NCBI GenBank assembly: GCA_044450785.1
Contig: JBIOJM010000412.1
Span: forward strand, 1 to 8,203
From: JBIOJM01 sp044450785
GTDB lineage: Bacteria > Planctomycetota > Planctomycetia > Isosphaerales > Isosphaeraceae
Direction: 5' to 3'
Length of the DNA: 8,203 bases
The notes beneath the pieces are model-generated. The model searched no databases, was not told the DNA's origin, and worked only from the letters and a program-made list of their open reading frames with translations. Shown here in pieces: positions 1 to 7,300 of this stretch. The first letter of the stretch is position 1. Each line of letters starts with the position of its first letter. A program made the translations under genes and the position numbers.

Positions 1-55
1 GGTCAGGAGACCCGCGCCCAGCAGGGGGGGCGGGGTCAGGAGACCCGCGCCCAGC
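1..55. repeat. Two direct copies of a 22-base repeat, period 33
   Basis: The 22-base unit beginning GGTCAGGAGACCCGCGCC occurs at 1-22 and again, identically, at 34-55. The two copies are separated by an 11-base G-rich spacer. The first copy starts at the window edge, so the array may continue outside. It lies downstream of the DUF1501 gene stop and is outside any gene I accept. It resembles a small intergenic tandem or dispersed repeat; its function is unknown. Two copies and a short G-rich spacer do not make a CRISPR array. Confidence 0.75.
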
Positions 56-76
56 GGCCCGGCCTCGCGCCGGGCC
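56..76 (-). terminator. GC-rich hairpin after the DUF1501 gene, possible terminator
   Basis: GGCCCGGC (56-63) and GCCGGGCC (69-76) form a perfect 8-bp stem with a 5-base loop. It begins 5 bases downstream of the TGA stop of the DUF1501 gene. On the minus strand no T-tract follows the stem, so it is not a classical intrinsic terminator. It could still stop transcription or protect the 3' end of the mRNA. The position at the end of the two-gene operon is the main support. Confidence 0.45.
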
Positions 77-81
77 GCGGT

Positions 82-1599
82 TCACGCGAGGACCTTGCGG
101 ATCACGCGGCCAGCCACGTCGGTCAGGCGGAATCGGCGGCCGTTGTATGTGTACGTCAGGCGCTCGTGATTGATGCCGAGCAAGTGCAGGATGGTGGCGT
201 GCAGGTCGTTGATGTGGACCCTGTCGACGGCCGCGGTGTAACCGATCTCGTCCGTCTCGCCGTGGCTGACGCCCCCCTTCACGCCGCCGCCGGCCATCCA
301 GAGTGTGAAGCCGCGCGGGTTGTGATCACGCCCGGGCTTCTTGCCGGTCTGGGCGATCGGCAGGCGGCCGAACTCGCCGCTCCAGATCACCAGGGTCTCG
401 TCGAGCAATCCGTGCTGAGCGAGGTCGGCGAGAAGTCCGGCGACCGGCTTGTCCGTTTCGCCGGCGAACTGCTCATGGTTTCCCTTGATGTCCGCGTGGC
501 CGTCCCAGGAGAGCTGGTTTTCCATGCCGCCGGAGTAGATCTGCACGAAGCGCACTCCCCGCTCGACCAGGCGGCGGGCGGTCAGGCACTGGCGCGCGAC
601 GTGCTCGCAGCGAGGGTCGTCCAGGCCATAGAGTTTCCGGATGTGCTCGGGCTCTTGATCGATGGCGATCGCCGCGGGGGCGGCCGACTGCATCCGGTAG
701 GCCAGCTCGAAGCTCTCGATCCGCGCCGCCAGCTCCATCTCCGCCGCGAACCGGTCGTGGTGGCGCTCGTTGAGCTGCTTGACCAGATCGAGCTGGGCGC
801 GCTGTTCGTTGTCGTCCATCCCCGGCGGCCGTTCGAGGTTATCGATCGGCGCCCCCGTGGGATGGAGGTGGGTCCCCTGGAACACACCCGGCAGGAAGGC
901 GGCGCCCCAGTTATTCGCATTTCCCTTGGGTAGCCCTCGGCCGCGCGGATCGCTCATCACGACGAACCCGGGCAGGTTCTGGTTCTCGCTCCCCAGGCCG
1001 TATGTCACCCACGAGCCCACGCAGGGGAATCCCATGCGGGGCAAGCCGGTGTTGATCATGAACAGGGCGGGCGAATGGTTGTTCGACTCGGAAAATGCCG
1101 AGTGGATGAACGCCATCTTGTCCACGTGCTCGCCAAGGTGCGGGAATATCTCGGAGACCATCTTGCCGCAGCCGCCCCGCGGCGTGAACCGGAACGGCGA
1201 CTTCATGAGACCGCCGACGGCGTCCTTGAAGAAGCCGGTGGTGTTCTTGAAGGAGGGGTCGAACTCTTTCATCGACTTGCCGTCCCACTTCGCGAGGGCC
1301 GGCTTGTAGTCCCACGTGTCGACCTGGCTCGGGCCGCCGTTGATGAAGACCCAGATGACGCGCTTCGCCCGAGCGGCGAAGTGGGGTGCGCGCGGCGCCA
1401 TCGGGGAGAGGGCCAGCGCCGTGGGGCCGGCGTCGCCGGCCCGCGCCGCGGTCTCGAGCAGGCCCTCGTGGTCAAGCATGCCGGCCAGCCCGATCAGGCC
1501 GAAGCCGCAGCCGGCTTGCTGAAGCAGCCGGCGGCGCGACAGAGCGGCCTCGCCACGAGGGTCGCCGAACGTCGAGAACGGTTGCGGTCTACCAGGCAT
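82..1599 (-). CDS. DUF1501 family protein with Tat signal
   Basis: This is an exported DUF1501 protein, a family very abundant in planctomycetes and related to the sulfatase/alkaline phosphatase fold; its reaction is not established. With ATG at 1597-1599 it has 505 residues, typical for the family. Visible features are a twin-arginine signal SRRRLLQQ at about 21-28 followed by a hydrophobic stretch; the family motif GGPSQVDTWDYKPAL at 88-102; VIWSGEFGRLP near 404-414; GRDH at 423-426; and the closing block RLTYTYNGRRFRLTDV, all characteristic of DUF1501. From memory the family usually has T where this protein has L in GEFGRLP. An ATG 21 bases upstream (1618-1620) is in frame, but it abuts a perfect hairpin and has no Shine-Dalgarno, whereas GAGG lies 6 bases before the chosen ATG. 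It follows the cytochrome-c-like gene on the same strand, 52 bases after its stop, so the two are probably cotranscribed. Confidence is high for the family and low for a precise function. Confidence 0.93.
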   Translation of the reverse strand: MPGRPQPFSTFGDPRGEAALSRRRLLQQAGCGFGLIGLAGMLDHEGLLETAARAGDAGPTALALSPMAPRAPHFAARAKRVIWVFINGGPSQVDTWDYKPALAKWDGKSMKEFDPSFKNTTGFFKDAVGGLMKSPFRFTPRGGCGKMVSEIFPHLGEHVDKMAFIHSAFSESNNHSPALFMINTGLPRMGFPCVGSWVTYGLGSENQNLPGFVVMSDPRGRGLPKGNANNWGAAFLPGVFQGTHLHPTGAPIDNLERPPGMDDNEQRAQLDLVKQLNERHHDRFAAEMELAARIESFELAYRMQSAAPAAIAIDQEPEHIRKLYGLDDPRCEHVARQCLTARRLVERGVRFVQIYSGGMENQLSWDGHADIKGNHEQFAGETDKPVAGLLADLAQHGLLDETLVIWSGEFGRLPIAQTGKKPGRDHNPRGFTLWMAGGGVKGGVSHGETDEIGYTAAVDRVHINDLHATILHLLGINHERLTYTYNGRRFRLTDVAGRVIRKVLA

Positions 1600-1605
1600 G
1601 ACGCG

Positions 1606-1609
1606 CCTC
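1606..1609 (-). promoter_or_regulatory. Shine-Dalgarno GAGG that decides the DUF1501 start
   Basis: The minus strand reads GAGG, then six bases, then ATG at 1599. The alternative in-frame ATG at 1620 has no purine-rich site upstream, only the arm of an inverted repeat. This favours the shorter 505-residue protein, which also places the twin-arginine motif closer to the N terminus. Confidence 0.6.
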
Positions 1610-1621
1610 GTTATACTCATG

Positions 1622-1640
1622 GGTCAACTTCGAGTTGACC
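1622..1640 (-). promoter_or_regulatory. Perfect inverted repeat between the PSCyt1/DUF1549/DUF1553 and DUF1501 genes
   Basis: GGTCAACT (1622-1629), spacer TCG, AGTTGACC (1633-1640) form a perfect 8-bp stem with a 3-base loop. It lies in the 52-base gap between the stop of the upstream gene and the chosen start of the DUF1501 gene. As RNA it would form a stable hairpin that could separate expression of the two cistrons, by attenuation, processing or 3'-end protection. As DNA it could be a protein-binding site. It ends directly at the alternative ATG at 1620, which would be hard to use in a folded mRNA. Confidence 0.6.
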
Positions 1641-1651
1641 GGCCATCGAGA

Positions 1652-3913
1652 TCAGGGGATATAAACAAAATCGCTCATACTCATCAAGGCCTGACAGAGG
1701 TCGACCAGGGCCAGGCGGCCAGGGTCGGGCTTGCCCGCCTGCGCGTAGTTCTTGGTCTGGCGGGCGAGGAAAAGGGTGGCCAGCCGGATCTCGGCGTCGG
1801 ACGGCTCGCGCGCGAAGGCAATCCGGTAGCCGAGCCGGACGGCGTCGCCGGACGGCTGGCCGGCCAGGCGGAGGGCAAAGCCTAGGGCACAGCGGCGAAC
1901 CAGCGGGCTGTTCATGAACATCAGGGCCTGGGGCGAGGTCGTCGTCGTGGCCCGCTGCCCGATGCTGACCAGGTGCTCGGGCCAGTCGAAAAGCATCATC
2001 ATCGGGATCAACTGGCTGCGCTTGATGAAGAAGTAGACGCTTCGCCTGTTCATCGCCTGGTCGAGCGAGCCGGGGCCGCCCATCCGCGGGTCGAGCAGGC
2101 CCGAGACCGACAGCATCGCGTCTCGAATCGGCTCGGCCTCGAGCCGCAGAGGCGCGCGCCGCCAGTGATAGTGGTTTTCACGGTCGACCTTCGCGCGGGC
2201 CTCGTCGAACCGGTCGTCCTGGCGATAAACGCTGGAGATCACCATGAGCCGGTGCAGTCGCTTGAGCTGCCAGCCGTGCTCGACCAGATCGGCGGCCAGC
2301 CAATCGAGCAGCTCGGGGTGGGTCGGCCGCGCGCCCTGCGACCCGAAATCATTGGGCGTGGCGACCAACCCCCGGCCGAAGTGATGCTGCCAGAGCCGGT
2401 TGACGATGACGCGGGCAGCCAGTGCCCCGGCTCCATTCTCGGTATCGGTGAGCCAGCGCGCCAGTGCGGCGCGGCGGAAGCTGCTGCGGCTCGTGCCCGG
2501 CGGTGGGTCGACTTTCCAGGCCGCGCTGTCCCGGCGGCCGCGCGTCAACACGGAGAGGACGCCGGCCACGGCCTCCCCCTGCTTCTGATCCACGTCGCCC
2601 CGCTGCAAGATGTAAGTCTTCGGGTAGAAATGCGGGAAGCCGCGTTCGTCCGCATGGTGCTTGGTGTGCGGGTAGCCCTCGGCCGTCACTTGCACCTTGA
2701 CCGGCTTCGCTCCGCGCTGGCCGCGGATGTCGATCTCACTGCGGATCGTCGTCGCGAATGTCGCCGCCAGGCGGTAATAATCCTGCGACGGGATGGGGTC
2801 GTACTTGTGGTCGTGACAGCGCGCGCAACCGACCGACAGGCCGAGGAAGGCCACGCCGGTCGTCGCGACCATGTCGTCGAGCTCGTTGTACCGCGCCGAC
2901 TCGAACTCGTTCTCGGTCAACTGGGTGGGGAAGGCCCCGGCGCCCAGGAACCCGGTCGCCTCGTTCGCCAGCAGGTCGTCTGGCGCCAGCTCGTCGCCGG
3001 CCAACTGCCAGTGGACGAACCGGTCGTACCGCATGTCTTGGTTCAGGGCCTGGATCAGGAAGTCGCGGTAATGATAGGCGTGCGGCCGGTCGTAGTCTTG
3101 CTCGTAGCCGTGCGACTCGGCGAACCGCGCGACGTCCATCCAGTGCCGCGCCCAGCGCTCACCGAACCGCGGCGAGTCGAGCAGCCTGTTCACGAGCCGC
3201 TCGTAGGCGTCGGGCGCAGCGTCCGCGACGAACGCTTCGACCTCCTCGGGCTCGGGCGGCATCCCCGTCAGATCGAAGTCGAGACGCCGGATCAGCACGC
3301 GGCGATCGGCCGGCGGGTTCGGCGCCAGGCCGCGGGCCTCGAGCGCTGCCAGGACGAAGCGGTCGATCGGCGTCCGAACCCATCCCGCGCTCTTCACCGA
3401 GGGCGGAGTCACGGCGCCCAGCGGCCGGAACGACCAGAAGTTTCGCTCGACGGCGGTTGGCGCCCCCGTGCGGGCCGCCGTTTCGCCTTTGCGCTCGAAG
3501 AGCGGCCTGTCGTAGGGCGCGCCCAGGTCGATCCAGCGCGCGATCCGCGCGATGGTCTCGCCCGCGAGCTTGGGGGCCTTGTGCGGCATGTGAGGCTCCT
3601 CCTTGTGGGCGATGACAAGGAAGAGCTGGCTCTCCGACGACTTGCCGGGCTCGACATGGCCGCTGGCAATTAGAGCCTCCCGCCTGGACAGGTCGAATTC
3701 CGCCTTGGTCTCTTTGCCGCCATGGCAGTCAAGGCAGTACCGGATGAGTGCCGGGCGGACATGCTCCTTGAAAAGAGCCATCCCCTCCTTCATCTGCCGG
3801 GCATGCTCGGGCGACACGGCCGCTTGCTGCTGGGCGAGGGACGACCGGCCCGGACCGGATAGGATTGCCACCAAAGCCGGCAGGACGATGTAGCGACGGG
3901 GATGAACCCTCAT
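1652..3913 (-). CDS. Planctomycete cytochrome c protein (PSCyt1, DUF1549, DUF1553)
   Basis: This is an exported multidomain protein of the family that pairs with DUF1501 in planctomycetes. With ATG at 3911-3913 it has 753 residues. A signal peptide (RR then a hydrophobic stretch to about residue 27, ending SSLA) is followed by a PSCyt1 domain with heme motif CLDCH at 60-64 and a possible Met ligand in EPHMPH near 106. DUF1549 (PSCyt2) spans about 175-390, with DRFVLAALEARGL, RRLDFDLTGMPP, RFGERWARHWMDVARF and a second heme-type motif CARCHDHKYDPI at 363-374. DUF1553 (PSD1) spans about 480-735, with ARVIVNRLWQHHFGRGLV and DFGSQGARPTHPELLDWLA. The linker between DUF1549 and DUF1553 is short and carries none of the carbohydrate-binding or LamG-like inserts many relatives have. 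The longest open frame starts at a TTG four codons upstream, but GGAG sits 6 bases before the ATG and overlaps that TTG. The two CxxCH motifs suggest covalent heme and redox activity outside the cytoplasm; substrate and partners are unknown. It is probably cotranscribed with the DUF1501 gene. Confidence 0.94.
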   Translation of the reverse strand: MRVHPRRYIVLPALVAILSGPGRSSLAQQQAAVSPEHARQMKEGMALFKEHVRPALIRYCLDCHGGKETKAEFDLSRREALIASGHVEPGKSSESQLFLVIAHKEEPHMPHKAPKLAGETIARIARWIDLGAPYDRPLFERKGETAARTGAPTAVERNFWSFRPLGAVTPPSVKSAGWVRTPIDRFVLAALEARGLAPNPPADRRVLIRRLDFDLTGMPPEPEEVEAFVADAAPDAYERLVNRLLDSPRFGERWARHWMDVARFAESHGYEQDYDRPHAYHYRDFLIQALNQDMRYDRFVHWQLAGDELAPDDLLANEATGFLGAGAFPTQLTENEFESARYNELDDMVATTGVAFLGLSVGCARCHDHKYDPIPSQDYYRLAATFATTIRSEIDIRGQRGAKPVKVQVTAEGYPHTKHHADERGFPHFYPKTYILQRGDVDQKQGEAVAGVLSVLTRGRRDSAAWKVDPPPGTSRSSFRRAALARWLTDTENGAGALAARVIVNRLWQHHFGRGLVATPNDFGSQGARPTHPELLDWLAADLVEHGWQLKRLHRLMVISSVYRQDDRFDEARAKVDRENHYHWRRAPLRLEAEPIRDAMLSVSGLLDPRMGGPGSLDQAMNRRSVYFFIKRSQLIPMMMLFDWPEHLVSIGQRATTTTSPQALMFMNSPLVRRCALGFALRLAGQPSGDAVRLGYRIAFAREPSDAEIRLATLFLARQTKNYAQAGKPDPGRLALVDLCQALMSMSDFVYIP

Positions 3914-4061
3914 GCGGCTCTCCAAGAGAGACGATCCGGAACGCTCCGATCTTGGGCAAGAATCGGGCCCGGACCGGCGGGCAGGCCAACTCCACTTTCA
4001 GGAGAAAGCCCGTGTCCTTTATCATACGACCGCTTCGCGGGCGATGCGAGCCCATCGGCCG
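3914..4061 (-). promoter_or_regulatory. 148-base gap, likely promoter region of the PSCyt1/DUF1501 operon
   Basis: This gap separates the end of the ABC operon from the PSCyt1/DUF1549/DUF1553 gene and is the largest break between accepted genes. On the minus strand TATGAT (plus 4021-4026) resembles a -10 box, but I find no good -35 at 16-18 bases, so the call is weak. Two small inverted repeats are present: CGATG/CATCG at 4042-4057, just after the permease stop, which might end the upstream transcript, and GCCCG/CGGGC at 3967-3982 in the putative leader. No small ORF is convincing here. Confidence 0.35.
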
Positions 4062-4742
4062 TTAGAAATCGCGCGTGCCGGCTTCCAGGAGGATGTCGCT
4101 GACGAGCACTGCCGCCACGAGCAAGAGCATCGGGAACGCGATTAGCCACCAGTGCGGGACGAAGCCCATGGGGAAGGCGGGAATTACCACCGATACCAGC
4201 GGCAGCAGCCGCGAGCCGAACCAGCGCGCCCTACGGATGCCGCTCGCGAAAGCCCCGAGATACACCAGCGGCATGAGAAGCCAGATGTGCAACGCCGGGC
4301 TGGTCATCGACCACTCGAACGGACCGGGATGCGTTCCCGGCACTGCTGCCCATGCCGCATAAATGAGTATGGGTAGCAGTGTGCACACAAGCTGCAGACC
4401 GATTCCCGTAAACAGTTTCGTCAAGAAGATGGTATGCCGGTGCAGAGGGAGGTGCAGGAGGTAGAGCGCCGTCCCCTGGCTCGGCTCCCAGGCGGACTGC
4501 CGGAACCCCAAGGCGATCGCGAGTGCGACTCCAATGAAACCGTACACGGTCAAGAAATTATCCTGAACAAAAGGGACATCGGGAGCTTCCACGTGCATTC
4601 CGGGGACCCATCCGATTAGCGGAGTGAGCAGGCGGCTCCATCTCCCCGTCAGCCTGCTCAGGTAGATGAAATACAGCCCGAGCGCGAGAGCGGCAAACAC
4701 CCGGGTTTCACGTAGTTCCTTGGTCACGATCGCCAGGACCAT
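4062..4742 (-). CDS. ABC-2 type transporter permease, six-helix membrane protein
   Basis: This is the probable membrane-spanning subunit of the ABC transporter whose ATPase is encoded two genes upstream. With ATG at 4740-4742 it has 226 residues. Hydrophobic segments lie near 15-29, 63-82, 109-132, 150-168, 178-194 and 198-216, giving about six helices, the usual number for ABC-2 permeases. The stretch EPSQGTALYLLHLPLHR (86-102) between helices 2 and 3 resembles the cytoplasmic coupling region of this family (E..GT..LL.LP..R). The longest frame begins at a TTG six codons earlier, but GGGAG with 9 bases to the ATG supports the shorter start. It is the last gene of the GntR operon, 92 bases after the stop of the zinc-ribbon membrane protein. 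The substrate cannot be read from the sequence; export of an antimicrobial or envelope-related compound is a guess from the operon type. Confidence 0.8.
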   Translation of the reverse strand: MVLAIVTKELRETRVFAALALGLYFIYLSRLTGRWSRLLTPLIGWVPGMHVEAPDVPFVQDNFLTVYGFIGVALAIALGFRQSAWEPSQGTALYLLHLPLHRHTIFLTKLFTGIGLQLVCTLLPILIYAAWAAVPGTHPGPFEWSMTSPALHIWLLMPLVYLGAFASGIRRARWFGSRLLPLVSVVIPAFPMGFVPHWWLIAFPMLLLVAAVLVSDILLEAGTRDF

Positions 4743-4834
4743 TTTGTGTTTCTCCCGCAAGGAGCTTACAGAAGAGATCAGCTATCGAGCACCGAGTCAC
4801 CCACGTCGGGCTGGAAGATTCTCCGCCCTCGTCC

Positions 4835-6331
4835 TCAGGCGAAGATCTCGATTCCCTTCTTGGCCGGATCCGGGAAGCAGGTTCCGCACTCCGCGCATGC
4901 TGCACGGTCGCGAGGACTCTGAGCGTGGCAATTCGGGCATTTCTGTCGGATCGGCCAGCGACGGTGCAGCAGAAAGCCCGCGTAAGCGGGGACACCGAAG
5001 AGGAGAACAAAGACCACCCAGGCGACCTGCTCGCGGTTGGGGAGGCCGAACGCGCGATTCCTTCGCCAGGCCATGATGGCCAAGACCAACGACAGAGCGA
5101 AGACTGCCATCAATGAAGGCCATGAACTTTTCAGCATGGCGCTGACGGCCGCCGGATTGCTCTCCGCTTGATCGATCAACATCACGAATAATGGCTCGAT
5201 GAAGAGCAGCATCGCCGGCGCCGGCAGCGCCAGAGTGAGCTGGACGGCCTCATGTTGTTTGATCCGCACGGGCGATCCGGTTTGCAAGGTAAGCTCGAAC
5301 CGATCCTGGATCGCTCCATCGTCCGCGATCCGGTACACCATCCGTTTTGTGACGTTGTCAGCTTCCCCAGTTGACCATGGTCGGACGAAGTCGGCAACCG
5401 CCTGGCCGTTGCCAATCTCGTACCAATACACCGGGCCCTGTCGGTCTGCTTCGGTGGGAATGGTGAACACCTTGATGACGTTGTGCTTGTGATCTAATGC
5501 ATGGATCTGCTGTCTTGTCCTCACCAGAATGGGTTGTTCCTTCATGGGATGGCCAGAGGAAAAGGATGAGAGCGACGGAATCCCCGGCGACTCGATCGGC
5601 TCCGGCGCTTCAAACACGGTCTTTACCGTTCGCGCGGCGAGGTCGACAAGTCGCAGGTGGTTTCCAGATGGGACATAGACCCGTCGCGGCGGCACATCCG
5701 AATGATCGAGTCGGGGCACCCACCATCGCCCCGAATCGATCAAGATCGGCGCCGAGCTCCAGAGCGAATAGTCGATGATCAGCGCGCCTCGCACGGGAAT
5801 CCGCTCGTCGGTCGGGACGGGATCGGAGTGAAAGCCCGACAGTCCGATGAAGCCGACCCGCCGGTTACTCGCGCGCTCGTAACCGACGAAGTAGCCGCCT
5901 CCCTCCGGCCTACCGTCGTGCACGAAGAACCAATTGACGGTGGGCTCTTGCTCATCAACAAAAACCTTGAGCCGGTGCTCCCAGCCTGGCCGCGCGGAGA
6001 AGAAGCCAGTTGTCCCGTGCTCGCCGGGCATGTACACCGCGGGGAGCAGGTCGTTTCTGTCCGGAGCGTCTTGCACGCGGTCGTTCAGGTCCCGATAGGT
6101 CGCCAGTGACAGATTCTCCCACGGGGTGCTGAGGATGAGTGGCGTGCCGTCGGACCTGACCACGAGCTCTTCTCGAGGAGGCCAATCCCGCTTCCCGTCC
6201 TGCCATGCATCTTGAATCGCGGTGCCGAGCCAGGCCGCGAGCATAAGCCAGACTGTGCCGAAGCCGGTCGCGAGTGTCGCCGCCCACAGCAATTGACGGA
6301 ACAGGGAGGGCTTGCGCGCTGCCATGATCAT
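4835..6331 (-). CDS. Membrane protein with large extracytoplasmic domain and C-terminal zinc ribbon
   Basis: I do not recognise a named family. The 498-residue product has one helix near 13-38, a soluble region of about 320 residues, three helices near 363-386, 402-422 and 435-455, and a C-terminal zinc-ribbon motif CPNC (465-468) with CAEC (479-482), ending in a short charged tail. If the N terminus is inside, the large domain is outside the cytoplasm and the zinc ribbon inside. Short strand-rich repeats such as RVYVPSGNHLRLVDL (217-231), ILVRTRQQIHALDHK (268-282) and RMVYRIADDGAIQDR (330-344) look like beta-propeller blades, an impression only. Its ATG overlaps the ATPase stop as ATGA, with GAGGAG 4 bases upstream inside the ATPase gene, so translation is coupled. 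By position it replaces the extra membrane subunits of ytr-like operons and may sense substrate or regulate the ABC complex. A second ATG two codons in is possible. Confidence 0.85.
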   Translation of the reverse strand: MIMAARKPSLFRQLLWAATLATGFGTVWLMLAAWLGTAIQDAWQDGKRDWPPREELVVRSDGTPLILSTPWENLSLATYRDLNDRVQDAPDRNDLLPAVYMPGEHGTTGFFSARPGWEHRLKVFVDEQEPTVNWFFVHDGRPEGGGYFVGYERASNRRVGFIGLSGFHSDPVPTDERIPVRGALIIDYSLWSSAPILIDSGRWWVPRLDHSDVPPRRVYVPSGNHLRLVDLAARTVKTVFEAPEPIESPGIPSLSSFSSGHPMKEQPILVRTRQQIHALDHKHNVIKVFTIPTEADRQGPVYWYEIGNGQAVADFVRPWSTGEADNVTKRMVYRIADDGAIQDRFELTLQTGSPVRIKQHEAVQLTLALPAPAMLLFIEPLFVMLIDQAESNPAAVSAMLKSSWPSLMAVFALSLVLAIMAWRRNRAFGLPNREQVAWVVFVLLFGVPAYAGFLLHRRWPIRQKCPNCHAQSPRDRAACAECGTCFPDPAKKGIEIFA

Positions 6332-7284
6332 GCGGCTCCTCGATCGGTGGTACTCGGCTGAGCGTGAGTCGTTTCCTCACCAAAGATCGGTAACGACCGC
6401 CTGGGCCCGCGAGTGTAGTCGACGAAGGCATCTTCGAGATTCAATCCCACGACGTCCCATGCGAGCGGCGACAACGATTCGACGGCCTGGCGCTGTTCCG
6501 CACCGAAGTTGACGATCACGAGCTCGAGACGGTGGCCGACTTCCCAGGCCTGGACGAGCCCCGAACAGCCGGGAAATGCCGGCGGCCGGCCCGGGAACTC
6601 CAGGACCAGCTTGCTCACACTTTGCTTGAAATGCTCGGTGGGACAGTCGACGCGCAACACGCCGTCGACCAGGATGCCGATCCGATCGGCGACTCGCTCG
6701 ACGTCGGCGAGGATATGCGAGCTGAAGAGGATCGTCCGTCCCTGGCGCTGAATCAGCTCGATCATCGACGTCAAGAAATCGCGGCGGGCGACCGTATCCA
6801 GGCCCAGCGTGGGATCGTCGAGGATGAGCAGGTCGGGATCGGGGGCGATTGCGAGGGCCAGGGCGACGTTGGCACGCTGGCCGTGAGACAACCGGCGGAT
6901 CTTCGACCGAGTGGGCAGCTCGAAATGTTCAAGAATCTGGTCGAGCAGCGGCTGATTCCAGCGGGCAGCATGGAACGACCGGCTGAAGCGAACGGCTTCG
7001 GCAACCGTCATCCAGCCGTAGAGCGGATGCCCCTCGGCCAGATAGGCGATGCGGGCGCGAACCGCGGGTGGCAGTGTCGCAATCTCGTGCCCCAGCAGCT
7101 CGACCCGCCCGTAGTTCGGTTGGGCCATTCCCAGGAGCATCTTGATTGTCGTGGACTTGCCGGCCCCGTTTCGCCCCAGGAAACCATAGACGGTCCCCGC
7201 CGGGATGTGCAGGTTCAAGCCGTTGACGACGCACCGCGCGCCATAATACTTGGTGAGCTGCTCCGTCAGGATGACATGCGTCAT
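6328..7284 (-). CDS. ABC transporter ATP-binding protein, YtrB/BcrA-like
   Basis: This is the nucleotide-binding subunit that powers the permease encoded downstream. With ATG at 7282-7284 it has 318 residues. Visible motifs are Walker A GRNGAGKST (37-45), IAYLAEGHPLYGWMTV (79-94) at the Q-loop region with Glu at 84 as in BcrA-like exporters, signature LSHGQ (132-136), Walker B LLILDDPTLGLD (152-163) and the switch His in FSSHIL (H190). A C-terminal region of about 110 residues follows, as in drug and antimicrobial exporters. Two departures from consensus are the signature LSHGQ instead of LSGGQ and Asp157 where most ABC proteins have the catalytic Glu. The open frame extends 55 codons upstream, but that part overlaps the repressor gene in another frame and looks non-coding; GAGG lies 7 bases before the chosen ATG. 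It starts 16 bases after the repressor stop and overlaps the next gene by 4 bases. Confidence 0.93.
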   Translation of the reverse strand: MTHVILTEQLTKYYGARCVVNGLNLHIPAGTVYGFLGRNGAGKSTTIKMLLGMAQPNYGRVELLGHEIATLPPAVRARIAYLAEGHPLYGWMTVAEAVRFSRSFHAARWNQPLLDQILEHFELPTRSKIRRLSHGQRANVALALAIAPDPDLLILDDPTLGLDTVARRDFLTSMIELIQRQGRTILFSSHILADVERVADRIGILVDGVLRVDCPTEHFKQSVSKLVLEFPGRPPAFPGCSGLVQAWEVGHRLELVIVNFGAEQRQAVESLSPLAWDVVGLNLEDAFVDYTRGPRRSLPIFGEETTHAQPSTTDRGAA

Positions 7285-7300
7285 GGAATCGCCTCTCTGC

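Noticed and set aside
166..933. A 255-codon open frame on the plus strand
   Set aside because: It is antisense to the DUF1501 gene and its translation is low in recognisable motifs; it is a GC-driven shadow.
1973..3673. A 566-codon open frame on the plus strand
   Set aside because: It lies entirely antisense to the PSCyt1/DUF1549/DUF1553 gene, whose domains and heme motifs are unmistakable. High GC makes long antisense frames common, and the translation shows no recognisable domain.
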